From: Lachnospiraceae bacterium
Lineage (GTDB): Bacteria > Bacillota > Clostridia > Lachnospirales > Lachnospiraceae
Length of the DNA: 64,000 nt
Direction: 5' to 3'
Assembly: GCA_016288005.1 (NCBI GenBank)
Contig: JAEEXY010000001.1
Location: forward strand, 62,001 to 126,000
The notes beneath the pieces were generated by a model that was given only the letters and a program-made list of their open reading frames with translations, was not told the origin of the DNA and made no database searches. Below, in pieces: positions 29,165-39,784 of the stretch (position 1 is the stretch's first letter; each line of letters opens with the position of its first letter). The translations under genes were made by a program, and so were the position numbers.

Positions 29165-30472
29165 ATGGCAAAGAAAATATATGAGAGACTCGCTGCGATC
29201 AGCTATTCGCGTCCGAGCGGAACGGAGGAAGAAAAGCGCGCGGGGGAATATCTGTTTAAGGAAATAGAGGGTATCGGTTTTAAACCTGTATTTGAGGAGT
29301 TTTCCTATACCAGAAAAGTACCTGCGGATGCTTATCTGGCGGCGGTCACCGAAGACGGCAGGGAGGTGTCGTTTTATGTGACAGGCGTCATTGACAGCCT
29401 CGATACGCCCGAAGAAGGGCTCGAAGCGGAGTTTTATTATCTGAGATCGTTTGATGATGTGAGCCTTACACGGATCAAAGGAAAGGTAGTGCTGATCCAT
29501 GACAGGCTGTCAAAGGATGAGTACAGGAAGCTCAGGGCTGCCGGCATAGCGGGATATGTGACCACGAGCGGAACTGTCCGGGATACATACGAGAACAGCG
29601 ACCTCGAGACCGCGAGATTCAGGGATAATCTGAGCGATGAGGGGGCCCTGCCGGCATTTACGATCAGGCTGATCGATGCCGTTGAGCTGCTGCGCCTAAA
29701 GCCGAAAAAGGTTAAGATCAGGCTGAAGCTGGTCGAGGAGACCGTTACTTCCCGCAATATCGTCGTTACGGTACCCGGCAAAAAGATACCCGAAGAGATC
29801 ATAGTCGCGGGCGCACATTACGACAGCGTTCCGTTTTCGCTCGGCTCGTGGGACAACGGCGCCGGAGCGGTACAGATAGTGGCGCTTCTCGAGCACTTTA
29901 AGCGGAATGCGCCCGACAGGACCGTAAAAGCCATACTGTTCGGTTCGGAGGAGACAGGCCTGCGCGGTTCGAGAGCGTATCTGGAGGCACATGAGGACGA
30001 GGCCGAAAGCATTAAGCTGATGCTGAACATAGACGTGGGAGGCAGTATACTCGGCAAGGAGATCATATTTATCGCTGCGGTCGGCGAGACCGAAGGCTGG
30101 GTGCGTGCTTTTCTTAAAGAAACGGGCTATGAGGCCGTTACATTTGCAAAACTCATGAGCAGTGACTGCGCGAATTTCAACGATTACGGCATCCCGAGCA
30201 TCAGTATCGGAGAGGGTGCGCCCCGCGGCGGCGGATACATGCACACGAGATACGACAACATGGATCTTATCGATGAGGACGTGCTAGAGCGGGAAGCGGG
30301 ATTCCTCGCAAAGCTGACGGACAGGGTCGCGAATTCCGTTGTGATCCCGATCCCGAAGCATATCCCGGAGAATCTGCGAAAAGATATCATAGAATATTTC
30401 GGCGAGAAAAAGAGTGTCATCTCGAAAAAGCCCTATGTTCCCGAGCCCAAGCCGGTGCCCTTTCATTTTTAA
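29165..30472 (+). CDS. M28-family Zn peptidase (aminopeptidase-like)
   Basis: IIVAGAHYDSVPFSLGSWDNGAGAVQIVALLEHF, ILFGSEETGLRGSRAYL, SSDCANFNDYGIPSI; start reset to ATG 29165. Confidence 0.92.
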   Translation: MAKKIYERLAAISYSRPSGTEEEKRAGEYLFKEIEGIGFKPVFEEFSYTRKVPADAYLAAVTEDGREVSFYVTGVIDSLDTPEEGLEAEFYYLRSFDDVSLTRIKGKVVLIHDRLSKDEYRKLRAAGIAGYVTTSGTVRDTYENSDLETARFRDNLSDEGALPAFTIRLIDAVELLRLKPKKVKIRLKLVEETVTSRNIVVTVPGKKIPEEIIVAGAHYDSVPFSLGSWDNGAGAVQIVALLEHFKRNAPDRTVKAILFGSEETGLRGSRAYLEAHEDEAESIKLMLNIDVGGSILGKEIIFIAAVGETEGWVRAFLKETGYEAVTFAKLMSSDCANFNDYGIPSISIGEGAPRGGGYMHTRYDNMDLIDEDVLEREAGFLAKLTDRVANSVVIPIPKHIPENLRKDIIEYFGEKKSVISKKPYVPEPKPVPFHF

Positions 30473-30494
30473 GCAGTGATCGAAAGGAGAGAAA

Positions 30495-31520
30495 ATGATC
30501 CCTGAAAAGCTTGATATACCGATCTTAATTACGGACAATGTGAATACCAGATGGCTGCACAGGCTGCCGATGGCGCAGGGCGCGATTCTTTTGTCGGAGA
30601 ATAAGAGGATATTCTTTTCATGGGGAAGATTTACCCCGGAAAACCTGCCGAACGGCCTCGAAGCCAGAGCGATACAGCGCGATGAACTCGGAGCGGCGGT
30701 CGCGGCCGAGCTCGATGCCTTAAATGAACCCGAGATCACAGTCGAAAACACTGCTCCGTACGATCTGGTACGGCAGATTGAAAAAGCCGGAATATCGGGC
30801 ATAAGGGTTAAAGCCGGAACTGTTCAGAAGTGGCGCGAGATCAAGGACGAGTGGGAGATCGAACAGCTCAAAAAAGCATCTCAGATAACCGATCACGCTT
30901 TTTCAAAGATATTAGGAGTGCTCAAACCCGGGATCACCGAACTCGAGGTCGCGGCGGAGCTGGAGCATTATATGCGTCTGGAGGGCTCCGAGGAGTTTAA
31001 CAAGACCATAGTCGCATCAGGGCCCAATTCTTCAAAACCGCATCACTGGCCGACAGACAGAAAACTTGAGGCGGGCGATTTCGTTACGATGGATTACGGC
31101 TGCACTTACAACGGATATCATTCCGATCTTACCCGCACCGTCGTCATCGGTCATGCGAGCGATAAGCAGCGCAGGATATACGAGACCGTTTATGAGGCGC
31201 AAAAAGCGGCAAGAGAGCGGCTCACCGCAGGGCTTATATCAAAAGAAGCTGACGCGATGGCGAGAAACATTATAGACGGGACTGAGTTTAAAGGCACATT
31301 CCTGCATAATCTCGGCCACGGTATAGGTCTCGACATACATGAAGGAACAGGGCTCGTCGAGGGAAGCGACGCTGTTCTCGAGGCCGGCATGGTGGTGAGC
31401 ATCGAGCCCGGAATATACATAAAGGACTATGGCGGGGTGCGCATAGAGGACATCGCAGTCGTCAGGAGAGACGGATGCATGGTCCTCGAAAACTCCGACA
31501 GGGCATTAATAGAGATTTGA
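30495..31520 (+). CDS. M24-family Xaa-Pro dipeptidase/aminopeptidase
   Basis: DFVTMDYGCTYNGYHSDLTRTVVIG, HNLGHGIGLDIHEGTGL, LEAGMVVSIEPGIYIKDYGGVRIEDIAVV. Confidence 0.95.
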   Translation: MIPEKLDIPILITDNVNTRWLHRLPMAQGAILLSENKRIFFSWGRFTPENLPNGLEARAIQRDELGAAVAAELDALNEPEITVENTAPYDLVRQIEKAGISGIRVKAGTVQKWREIKDEWEIEQLKKASQITDHAFSKILGVLKPGITELEVAAELEHYMRLEGSEEFNKTIVASGPNSSKPHHWPTDRKLEAGDFVTMDYGCTYNGYHSDLTRTVVIGHASDKQRRIYETVYEAQKAARERLTAGLISKEADAMARNIIDGTEFKGTFLHNLGHGIGLDIHEGTGLVEGSDAVLEAGMVVSIEPGIYIKDYGGVRIEDIAVVRRDGCMVLENSDRALIEI

Positions 31521-31595
31521 TATGTTTTTACCTCTTGATTTAGACCGAATATAATGCTAAAATTATTTGGACTTTTTCAGGAGGTTATTTTTAGT

Positions 31596-32324
31596 ATGTC
31601 AGGACATTCGAAATTCGCGAATATTAAACACAAAAAGGAAAAGAACGACGCCGCTAAGGGTCGTATATTTACCCAGCTGGGCCGTGAGATCGCCGTAGCC
31701 GTTAAGGAAGGCGGTCCCGATGTCAACAATAACAGCAGGCTTAAGGCTGTTGTTGCAAAGGCTAAGGCCAATAACATGACAAACGATACCATCGAGCGCA
31801 GCATCAAGAAGGCTGCCGGCGATGTAGGATCCGTTAACTACGAAAAGGTTGTTTACGAGGGCTACGGTCCGAGCGGAACAGCTATCATCGTTGTGGCGCT
31901 TACCGACAATAAGAACCGTACCGCGGCCAACGTGCGCAACGCTTTTACAAAGGGCAACGGCAATGTAGGCACACAGGGCTGTGTAAGCTACATGTTCGAT
32001 GAAAAGGGACGCATCATCATCGATAAGGAAGAGTACGAGGCTGATGCCGACGAGCTCATGATGATGGCTCTCGACGCAGGCGCCGAAGATTTCGCAGACG
32101 AAGAGGATTCGTACGAGATCATTACCGCACCCGATGATTTTGAGACTGTCAGAGAGGCACTTGAGGCACAGAACATTCCCATGCTCGAGGCTGAGGTTAC
32201 CATGATCCCCCAGACATGGGTTGAGCTTACCGACGAGAACGACATCAAGATGATCACACGCACACTCGACCTGCTCGATGAGGACGATGACGTGCAGAAC
32301 GTATATCATAACTGGGATGAATAA
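31596..32324 (+). CDS. YebC/PmpR family transcriptional/translation factor
   Basis: [40 protein letters not shown]; start reset to ATG 31596. Confidence 0.97.
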   Translation: MSGHSKFANIKHKKEKNDAAKGRIFTQLGREIAVAVKEGGPDVNNNSRLKAVVAKAKANNMTNDTIERSIKKAAGDVGSVNYEKVVYEGYGPSGTAIIVVALTDNKNRTAANVRNAFTKGNGNVGTQGCVSYMFDEKGRIIIDKEEYEADADELMMMALDAGAEDFADEEDSYEIITAPDDFETVREALEAQNIPMLEAEVTMIPQTWVELTDENDIKMITRTLDLLDEDDDVQNVYHNWDE

Positions 32325-33336
32325 TACAGTAAAAAGAAACATTAAGATCTTGGCGGGTATTCCCTTAGGCTTGATCGCTGTCGCAGCCGCGATAGCGATC
32401 ATTCTGACGGTGATACCCCTTTTTGAAAAAGCGGATAAGACTCCGGTTGATGATTCCGCACGTTGGATGAAGAAACTGGACAACGACAAATATATCAGCG
32501 ATGTGGTGCTTCCCGGTACGCATGACAGCGCCAGCTACAGACCGTCACTTCCTTTCTTCTCGAGATGTCAGGACTTTGATATAGCGGAACAGCTCGAAAA
32601 GGGCTTCAGATATCTCGATATCAGGCTCGAAGCTGTCGACGGCGGCTTAAGGCTTGTGCACGGCATGACGGTATGCAGGAACGGCCTGATGCCCTGGTCG
32701 GGCGATCTGATGCTCGATACGGTGCTCGATCAGTGCTATGCATTCCTCGAGGAGAATCCGACCGAATTCATAATATTTGCGGTCAAGCAGGACCACGGAG
32801 ACGCAAGCATCTCAGACTTTCAGACTCTGCTCAGATCCTATATCGATGCCAATCCGAGACGCTGGCTGCTCGTGGACAATCTGCCTACGGTCGGTCAGGC
32901 ACGCGGCAGGCTGGTACTGATGAGGAGATATTCCGACGCGATGCAGTATGGGAACAGATCCGGCATCAGCTATATCTGGAAAGAACAGGACAACAGGGAT
33001 GATACGGAGCTCGCGATCGATTCCATCAGGAACGGGCCGTATCTGCTGAACGTTCAGGACCGCTTTAAATATGACAACGAGGATAAATGGAACGCGTTTG
33101 TGAAAGGCATCAAAGCCGCTCATCAGTCAAAGGACAGGCGCATGCTGTACGTCAATTTCCTTTCAACGAACGGAGATCTGGCATTCGGACATCCTTACCT
33201 GCACGCGAAAAAGCTTAACGAGAGGCTGCTTTCCGAAGAATACGGCGGACTCGACGGCTGGGTCATCACTGATTTCGGAAGCGCACCCATTGCGAATAAG
33301 ATCTATATGGAGAATTTTAAACCGGCATCAAATTGA
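32317..33336 (+). CDS. Phosphatidylinositol-specific phospholipase C X-domain protein, membrane anchored
   Basis: N-terminal [14 protein letters not shown] (catalytic His), [20 protein letters not shown]; overlaps the YebC stop codon. Confidence 0.9.
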   Translation: MNNTVKRNIKILAGIPLGLIAVAAAIAIILTVIPLFEKADKTPVDDSARWMKKLDNDKYISDVVLPGTHDSASYRPSLPFFSRCQDFDIAEQLEKGFRYLDIRLEAVDGGLRLVHGMTVCRNGLMPWSGDLMLDTVLDQCYAFLEENPTEFIIFAVKQDHGDASISDFQTLLRSYIDANPRRWLLVDNLPTVGQARGRLVLMRRYSDAMQYGNRSGISYIWKEQDNRDDTELAIDSIRNGPYLLNVQDRFKYDNEDKWNAFVKGIKAAHQSKDRRMLYVNFLSTNGDLAFGHPYLHAKKLNERLLSEEYGGLDGWVITDFGSAPIANKIYMENFKPASN

Positions 33337-33406
33337 CCGGTTAAAGCCAAAGACACGATAATACTTAGAACATAGCTGCTGCGGAGCAAAGCATACAGGA
33401 GGACAT

Positions 33407-34840
33407 ATGGCAAACCCTTATTTACCCGGATGGGAGTACATTCCCGACGGAGAGCCCAGAGTTTTCGGCGACAGAGTATATATCTACGGCTCGCATGATA
33501 AGCCCGACAGTGAGGATTTCTGTGACTACAGGCTCAAGGTCTGGTCGGCACCGGTCAGTGACCCGACGAACTGGACCTGCCACGGCGACTGTTTCCATAC
33601 CAGAGCAGACGCGGACCATGCGGCGGATACCGACTGGACGGACAAGTCCCTGTTTGCGCCCGATGTGGTGGAAAAGGACGGGAAATACTATCTTTTTGCG
33701 TATATCGTAGGCTCCGTCGGCGCGATCGCGGTGAGCGACCGTCCGGAGGGACCTTTCAAGACTATTGGCAAATACGATGCCGCGGCGGCTCTTGCAGAGC
33801 TGAAGGCACATCCCGAAAAATACGTTGAGGATATCAACGAGACCGATAAAAGACTCGACGCCAATACAGGCCGCCCCGAGGAAAACGGCACGAATCTCGA
33901 GATCGCGATACGCGACCTGGAGTTCCCGATCATGATCGATCCCGGTGTGCTCGTGGACGATGACGGCAGGGTCTATGTTTACTGCGGCTATCTGCACTCG
34001 TATATGTTCGAGCTCGATCCGTCGGACATGCATACCGTCGTACCGGGCAGCTACCGCAAGGACATCCTTAAAAAGGGCACTCCACACGAGTTCTTTGAGG
34101 CCTGCTCACCGAGAAAGATAAACGGCACATATTATCTCATCTATTCTCCGAGACACTGTTCGAGACTGGCTTACGCGACGGCGGACAATCCTTACGGTCC
34201 CTTTGAGTACCGCGGATATCTCGTAGACAGCGGCGTCGATTATCCCGGCGGCAATGACCACGGTTCGGTGGCTTTTGTTGACGGACAGTGGTATGTTTTC
34301 TATCACAAGATGACCAACAATACGATCATGTCGCGAAAGGGCTGCGCCGACAGGCTCGAGCTTAAGCCCGACGGCACTTTTACGGTCGCAGAGATGTCCT
34401 CCGCAGGCTTTGAGACGGCGCTTAACCCGTTCAGGCCCATTGAGCCCGTGCAGGCATGCATTTTAAAGGGCGGCTGCTTCATCACCGAAAAGGATATATT
34501 CAACCGTCCCATAGTCAATATATGCGACGGCGCCGTGATCGGTTTCAAATACTTTGATTTCGGCGTTGACTATTCGAACAGTACGGTTTCCGTATGCATC
34601 GAGACCTTCGGAGTCGGACAGACCGGCGAGATACATGTGCGCCTGGACAGCGAGGACGGTGAGGAGATCGGCTGCGGAAAGATTTTGGAGGCCGATGGCG
34701 TTACGAAGATAAAGCTTAAGCCGATCACCGGATCGCACGCGGTCTATTTCGTTGTAAAACACGGCAGAACAAGCTGGATAAAGGACAGTTTCGCAAACAG
34801 AAACCTTTGCTCGATCAACAGGATACTGTTTATCAGATAA
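33407..34840 (+). CDS. Glycoside hydrolase family 43-like protein with C-terminal accessory domain
   Basis: NPYLPGWEYIPDGEPRVFGDRVYIYGSHD, FAPDVVEKDGKYYLF, IMIDPGVLVDDDGRVYVYCGY, EACSPRKINGTYYLIYS, GGNDHGSVAFVDGQWYVFYHK. Confidence 0.92.
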   Translation: MANPYLPGWEYIPDGEPRVFGDRVYIYGSHDKPDSEDFCDYRLKVWSAPVSDPTNWTCHGDCFHTRADADHAADTDWTDKSLFAPDVVEKDGKYYLFAYIVGSVGAIAVSDRPEGPFKTIGKYDAAAALAELKAHPEKYVEDINETDKRLDANTGRPEENGTNLEIAIRDLEFPIMIDPGVLVDDDGRVYVYCGYLHSYMFELDPSDMHTVVPGSYRKDILKKGTPHEFFEACSPRKINGTYYLIYSPRHCSRLAYATADNPYGPFEYRGYLVDSGVDYPGGNDHGSVAFVDGQWYVFYHKMTNNTIMSRKGCADRLELKPDGTFTVAEMSSAGFETALNPFRPIEPVQACILKGGCFITEKDIFNRPIVNICDGAVIGFKYFDFGVDYSNSTVSVCIETFGVGQTGEIHVRLDSEDGEEIGCGKILEADGVTKIKLKPITGSHAVYFVVKHGRTSWIKDSFANRNLCSINRILFIR

Positions 34841-34851
34841 GACCGAACAGG

Positions 34852-34888
34852 GCGGCCGGCATATGTACCGGCCGCTCGTTTTATTCTT
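34852..34888 (+). terminator. Intrinsic-terminator-like hairpin
   Basis: gcggccgg (34852-34859) catatgta ccggccgc (34868-34875) then tcgttttattctt. Confidence 0.6.
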
Positions 34889-34943
34889 GTTTATGGCCGC
34901 GGATTATGGTAAAATTCTAAACGGAGAGAGTACAGGAGGACAT

Positions 34944-36650
34944 ATGCTTTCAAATGTACATGTTAAGAATTTTGCGCTGATCGATGAGGCGGATATCGGA
35001 CTGGCGGGGAACCTGAACGTTCTGACGGGTGAGACCGGTGCCGGTAAATCCATTCTCCTCGGGGCCGTGAACCTGGCTTTAGGCGCGAGGACTTCCCGTG
35101 AGGTGATCCGTTCAGGATGCGATTTTGCCCTGGCGGAGCTGACCTTCACCGGGATCGGGGCGAGAGCGGCTGCGGCCGCAGAGGAGCTCGGGATCGATAT
35201 TTCGGATGACGAGATCGTGATATCCCGTAAGCTCATGACAAACGGAAAGAGCATAGTAAGGATCAACGGCGAGACGATGAACGCCGCGGCTGCGCGCAGC
35301 ATAACGGCCGAGCTCATCGATATCTACGGACAGAATGAGCACCAGAGCCTTACGGATACCGCAAAGCATCTCGAGATCATAGACAGGATGCTCGGGGCTG
35401 AGGCATCGGGACTTAAGGACCTGATCGCAGGGGAGTACGCTGAGTACAGTTCGATCAGGGATGAGTTGGACGGTCTTGAGAATGATCCCGCGCTCAGGGC
35501 GAGGGAGATAGACAGGCTTAAGGCCGAGATCGATGAGATAGAGCGCGCCGAACTCAAAGAGGGCGAGGAGGAGAGCCTTAAGGCAGAGAGAAAGGTCCTC
35601 GCGAACGCAGAGCTGATCACAGAGGCTTTGGGCGGCGCATGCGGATATTTATATAACGACGACGGCGTGAGCGACATGCTTTCCGCCGCGATAAAGGCCC
35701 TCGGCAGGGTCGGAGAGCTCGATGAGAATCTTTCCGGATATCTCGACGAGCTGAGTGAGATAGATTCGCGCGTGAGCGATGTTTACCGCGAAATGGAGGA
35801 TTATCTGGGCGCCATGCCAGAGAGCGGCGAGCGCCTGAACGAGGTCGATGAGCGTCTTGACCTGATCGCGCGGCTGAAGCACAAATTCGGCAGCACGGTC
35901 GATGACATATATGCCTTTTGCGATTCGAACAAAGAAAGGCTCGCGAAACTGACCGAGTTTGAGTCCTATGTCGACGGTCTCGAAAAGAGGCTGGAGGCCG
36001 CAGGAGCAAAGTGCAGGCAGCACAGCCTGGAGCTCTCGAAGCTTCGGAAACAGACCGCGGCGGTGCTCAAGGACCAGATCACCGAGGCCTTAAAAGAGCT
36101 CAATTTCAACAAAGTTGTCTTTGATATCAGCTTTACCGAGAGGGAGGAGCTGCACGCGGACGGTATGGACCGCGCCGAGTTCCTAATCTCGCTGAACCCC
36201 GGCGAGGAGCCCAGGAGCCTGAATAAGATAGCCTCGGGCGGTGAGATGAGCCGCATCATGCTCGCGATCAAGTCGGTATTTGCCAGACGCGAGACCATTG
36301 GGACGCTGATATTTGATGAGATCGATACCGGTATCAGCGGCATCACCGCGCAGAAGGTCGCGGACAAGCTCTGCGCGATAGCCGAAGAGCATCAGGTCAT
36401 CTGCATCACGCATCTTCCGCAGATCGCAGCGATGGCCGATTCGCATTTCTGCGTTACAAAGAGCGCTTTCGACGATTCGACGAAAGTCAGTGTTGACATA
36501 CTTGACGAGTCGGGTATACTTAATGAGCTCGGACGGATACTGGGAGGCGAGAACCCTTCCGAAAGCGTGCTCGAGGCTGCGGCAGACATCAGGAATGACG
36601 CTGCGGCCCGTAAAACTGAGATCCGTAAGGCAAACAACATTAAAATATAA
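34944..36650 (+). CDS. recN: DNA repair protein RecN
   Basis: MLSNVHVKNFALIDEADIGLAGNLNVLTGETGAGKSILLGAVNLALGAR, IYGQNEHQSL, SGGEMSRIMLAIKSV, LIFDEIDTGISG. Confidence 0.97.
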   Translation: MLSNVHVKNFALIDEADIGLAGNLNVLTGETGAGKSILLGAVNLALGARTSREVIRSGCDFALAELTFTGIGARAAAAAEELGIDISDDEIVISRKLMTNGKSIVRINGETMNAAAARSITAELIDIYGQNEHQSLTDTAKHLEIIDRMLGAEASGLKDLIAGEYAEYSSIRDELDGLENDPALRAREIDRLKAEIDEIERAELKEGEEESLKAERKVLANAELITEALGGACGYLYNDDGVSDMLSAAIKALGRVGELDENLSGYLDELSEIDSRVSDVYREMEDYLGAMPESGERLNEVDERLDLIARLKHKFGSTVDDIYAFCDSNKERLAKLTEFESYVDGLEKRLEAAGAKCRQHSLELSKLRKQTAAVLKDQITEALKELNFNKVVFDISFTEREELHADGMDRAEFLISLNPGEEPRSLNKIASGGEMSRIMLAIKSVFARRETIGTLIFDEIDTGISGITAQKVADKLCAIAEEHQVICITHLPQIAAMADSHFCVTKSAFDDSTKVSVDILDESGILNELGRILGGENPSESVLEAAADIRNDAAARKTEIRKANNIKI

Positions 36651-36668
36651 TTACAGCTGGTGAAAAGT

Positions 36669-38105
36669 ATGAAAAATATTCTGTTTATCGCATCCGAATG
36701 TGTTCCCTTTATCAAAACGGGCGGTCTGGCGGACGTTATCGGCTCTCTGCCGAAGTATCTGAACAAGGACGAGTTCGACGTGAGGGTCATCATCCCCAAG
36801 TATGCCTGTATCAAGGACGAATACAAGTCCCAGATGAAGTATCTGAACCATTTCTACATGGAGCTCGCATGGCGTCAGCAGTATGTGGGCATTCTTGAGA
36901 TGGAGTATCAGGGCGTTAAGTTCTACTTCATCGACAATGAGTTCTATTTCCAGGGATACGCTCCGTACGGACAGATCTACGAGGACGTCGAGAAGTTCGC
37001 GTTTTTCTGCAGAGCCGCGCTTTCCGCGCTGCCTATCATCCCGTTCAGGCCCGACATCATCCACTGCAACGACTGGCAGACAGGTCTGGTTCCCGTTTAT
37101 CTGCATGATACCTTCCAGGCGAACGAGTTCTACTGGGGCATCAAGACGATCATGACCATCCATAACCTCAAGTTCCAGGGTATCTGGAACAAAAAGCAGG
37201 TAATGGATATCACGGGACTTTCGGAGTATTACTTCACTTCGGACAAGATCGAAGCTTACGGCGACGCAAACTATCTTAAGGCCGGCATCGTTTATGCCGA
37301 CTATGTTACGACGGTCAGCAAGACCTATGCCGAGGAGATCAAGAATTCGTTCTACGGAGAGGGTCTCGACGGCCTGATGAACGCGAGAGCGAACTCTCTC
37401 TGCGGTATCGTGAACGGCCTCGATTACGACGAATACAATCCGGAGACCGATCCCTATATCTTCAAGCAGTATTCCGCGATGGACTTCCGAAAGGAAAAGG
37501 TAAAGAACAAGCGTGAGTTCCAGAAGGAGCTCGGCCTGACGGTCGACGACCGAAAGTTCATGATCGGTATCTGTTCGCGCCTGACCGACCAGAAGGGTCT
37601 GGATCTCGTGGACTGCGTTATCGAGCAGATCTGCGCCGAGGATACGCAGCTTGTTGTGCTCGGTACGGGAGACCCCAAGTACGAGAACCTGTTCAGGCAT
37701 TTCGCATGGAAATATCCGGACAGGGTTTCGGCCAATATTTACTATTCCAACGACCGCGCGCATAAGCTGTACGCGAGCTGCGACGCGTATCTGATGCCGT
37801 CGCTGTTCGAGCCCTGCGGACTCAGCCAGCTCATGAGCCTTCGTTACGGCACGCTGCCGATCGTGCGTGAGACCGGAGGACTTAAGGACACCGTTTATCC
37901 CTACGACGAGTACGGCAACACCGGTACGGGCTTCAGCTTCTCAAACTACAACGCGCACGAGATGCTTGCTACGATCAATTACGCAAAGCACATTTTCATG
38001 GACCGCAAGCGTGAATGGAACAAACTGATCGACAGAGCTATGGCACAGGATTTCTCCTGGAACAATTCGGCCCGTCAGTACGAGGACCTTTACAGACGTC
38101 TGTGA
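36669..38105 (+). CDS. glgA: Glycogen (starch) synthase, GT5
   Basis: NILFIASECVPFIKTGGLADVIGSLPKYL, HCNDWQTGLVP, TVSKTYAEEI, SRLTDQKGLDL, PSLFEPCGLSQL. Confidence 0.96.
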   Translation: MKNILFIASECVPFIKTGGLADVIGSLPKYLNKDEFDVRVIIPKYACIKDEYKSQMKYLNHFYMELAWRQQYVGILEMEYQGVKFYFIDNEFYFQGYAPYGQIYEDVEKFAFFCRAALSALPIIPFRPDIIHCNDWQTGLVPVYLHDTFQANEFYWGIKTIMTIHNLKFQGIWNKKQVMDITGLSEYYFTSDKIEAYGDANYLKAGIVYADYVTTVSKTYAEEIKNSFYGEGLDGLMNARANSLCGIVNGLDYDEYNPETDPYIFKQYSAMDFRKEKVKNKREFQKELGLTVDDRKFMIGICSRLTDQKGLDLVDCVIEQICAEDTQLVVLGTGDPKYENLFRHFAWKYPDRVSANIYYSNDRAHKLYASCDAYLMPSLFEPCGLSQLMSLRYGTLPIVRETGGLKDTVYPYDEYGNTGTGFSFSNYNAHEMLATINYAKHIFMDRKREWNKLIDRAMAQDFSWNNSARQYEDLYRRL

Positions 38106-38139
38106 TCGTAAGACGGTTCGCGAATAACGATAATGATCT

Positions 38140-38171
38140 GCGGCCCTGTCACCTTTAGGAGACGGGACCGC
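38140..38171 (+). other. Hairpin in the glgA-murE intergenic region
   Basis: gcggccctgtc (38140-38150) / gacgggaccgc (38161-38171), pairing with G-U wobbles; no T tract. Confidence 0.45.
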
Positions 38172-38193
38172 ATTAGATTGTGAGGATATTGCT

Positions 38194-39762
38194 ATGAAAT
38201 GCAAGCAGCTTCTTGACGGACTGCGTTTTGACTATGTAAATAAGATTCCCGGAGTCGAAGACACGGAGATCACCGCGCTCATCAACGACAACAGGAAAGT
38301 AGTTGAAAACTGCATGTTTGTCTGCATTAAGGGCGCCAATTTCGATTCACACGACAAGGTTGCCGAGATAGCCGGAAACGGTGCTTCGGTGATCGTTACC
38401 GAGCGTGAGACCGAACCTGTATCGGGGGCTACGGTTATCAGGGTGCCCGATACGAGGGCCGCGATGTCGCTGCTTTCGGCTGCATGGTTCGGACATCCGG
38501 CCAGGAAACTCACGACCATCGCCCTCACGGGTACAAAGGGCAAGTCCACCAGCGCCTACATGATCCGCAACATCCTGCAGAAATGCGGGCATAAGACCGG
38601 CATTATGGGCACTATCGGAGTGGGCATAGGAGACAAGGTCTATGAGACGCACAATACGACGCCGGATCCCTATACCGTGCAGTCGTTCCTCGCGCAGATG
38701 GTGGATGAGGGCTGCGACAGCCTTGTAATGGAGGTCAGCTCACAGGCCATGAAACAGAGCCGTGTGGCCGGCATCGTTTACGATTACGCATTGTTCACCA
38801 ATCTTGAGTCGGATCATATCGGACCCAACGAGCACGCGAGTTTTGAGGAGTACATGTACTGCAAGAGCCTGCTTTTCAGGCAGTGCGGCATGGCGTTCGG
38901 CAATTCGGACGATCCCCATTTTGACGCGGTGGTACGCTGCAAGGCTGAGGCTCCCGCAGATTTCCCCGCTACGATCCCTCCAGTATTCGGGCAGGCAGTT
39001 TCGTTCGGCTACGGAGAGACCTGTGATTTCCGTGCTGAGAATATCGAGCTGATCGGCAGCGGCGGTGACATCGGCATTGCGTACGATGCGGTATTTGACA
39101 GCGACAGACTGAAGATCACGCTGTCCACGCCCGGCAGGTTTAATGTCAACAATTCACTCGGCGCTTTCGCTGTCTGCAGCAGGATCCTTAAAAAAGACGC
39201 GGACGGCGACGAGGCCCTCTTAAAGGACCTCTACGGTAAGGCAGCCGAGGCTCTGTACGAGACTAAGGTAAGAGGCAGGCTCGAGACGCTGAAGATCAGT
39301 GACCGTTTCGCGATCATGATCGATTACGCGCATAATTCCATGGCTTTGAACAGCCTGCTCTCGACACTTCGCGAGCATAAGCCCGGCAGGCTCGTATGCC
39401 TGTTCGGCTGCGGAGGAAACAGGGATAAGGAAAGACGCTTCGAGATGGGTGAGGTATCATCGAGACTCGCCGATCTGACCGTAGTTACCTCGGATAATCC
39501 CAGATTTGAAAAGCCGCTCGACATTATCGACGATATACTCGTGGGAGTGAAACGCGCTGACGGTGAGTATATCGTGGTGCCCGACCGCAAAGAGGCCATT
39601 TACACGGTGATCAGGGACGCTAAGGACGGCGACATGATCGTTCTGGCCGGAAAGGGTCAGGAGGATTATCAGGAGATCGAGGGCGTCAGATACCACATGG
39701 ATGAGAGAGAACTCGTTGCGGACGCGGTTTCGCGCCTCATGGCGGAAAGAGGCTACGTCTGA
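38194..39762 (+). CDS. murE: UDP-N-acetylmuramoyl-tripeptide synthetase, meso-DAP type by motif
   Basis: TGTKGKSTSAYMIRNIL, HNTTPDPY, EVSSQAMKQSRV, TSDNPRFE (DNPR motif). Confidence 0.95.
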   Translation: MKCKQLLDGLRFDYVNKIPGVEDTEITALINDNRKVVENCMFVCIKGANFDSHDKVAEIAGNGASVIVTERETEPVSGATVIRVPDTRAAMSLLSAAWFGHPARKLTTIALTGTKGKSTSAYMIRNILQKCGHKTGIMGTIGVGIGDKVYETHNTTPDPYTVQSFLAQMVDEGCDSLVMEVSSQAMKQSRVAGIVYDYALFTNLESDHIGPNEHASFEEYMYCKSLLFRQCGMAFGNSDDPHFDAVVRCKAEAPADFPATIPPVFGQAVSFGYGETCDFRAENIELIGSGGDIGIAYDAVFDSDRLKITLSTPGRFNVNNSLGAFAVCSRILKKDADGDEALLKDLYGKAAEALYETKVRGRLETLKISDRFAIMIDYAHNSMALNSLLSTLREHKPGRLVCLFGCGGNRDKERRFEMGEVSSRLADLTVVTSDNPRFEKPLDIIDDILVGVKRADGEYIVVPDRKEAIYTVIRDAKDGDMIVLAGKGQEDYQEIEGVRYHMDERELVADAVSRLMAERGYV

Positions 39763-39784
39763 GCCGGTTTTGGAGGAGGGCATT

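Noticed and set aside
33318-33344. aaccgg/ccggtt repeat at the end of the PI-PLC gene as a terminator
   Set aside because: Short arms, long loop, no T tract.
35324-36367. Several overlapping minus-strand ORFs opposite recN
   Set aside because: Ser/Arg-rich shadow translations of a well-supported + strand gene.
36651-37763. 370-aa minus-strand ORF opposite glgA
   Set aside because: Antisense to a confident glycogen synthase; no recognisable domain motifs.
39701-39784. priA start at 39701 overlapping murE
   Set aside because: N-terminal extension is out-of-frame murE sequence; TTG 39785 has a strong ggagg SD and begins the conserved PriA N-terminus.
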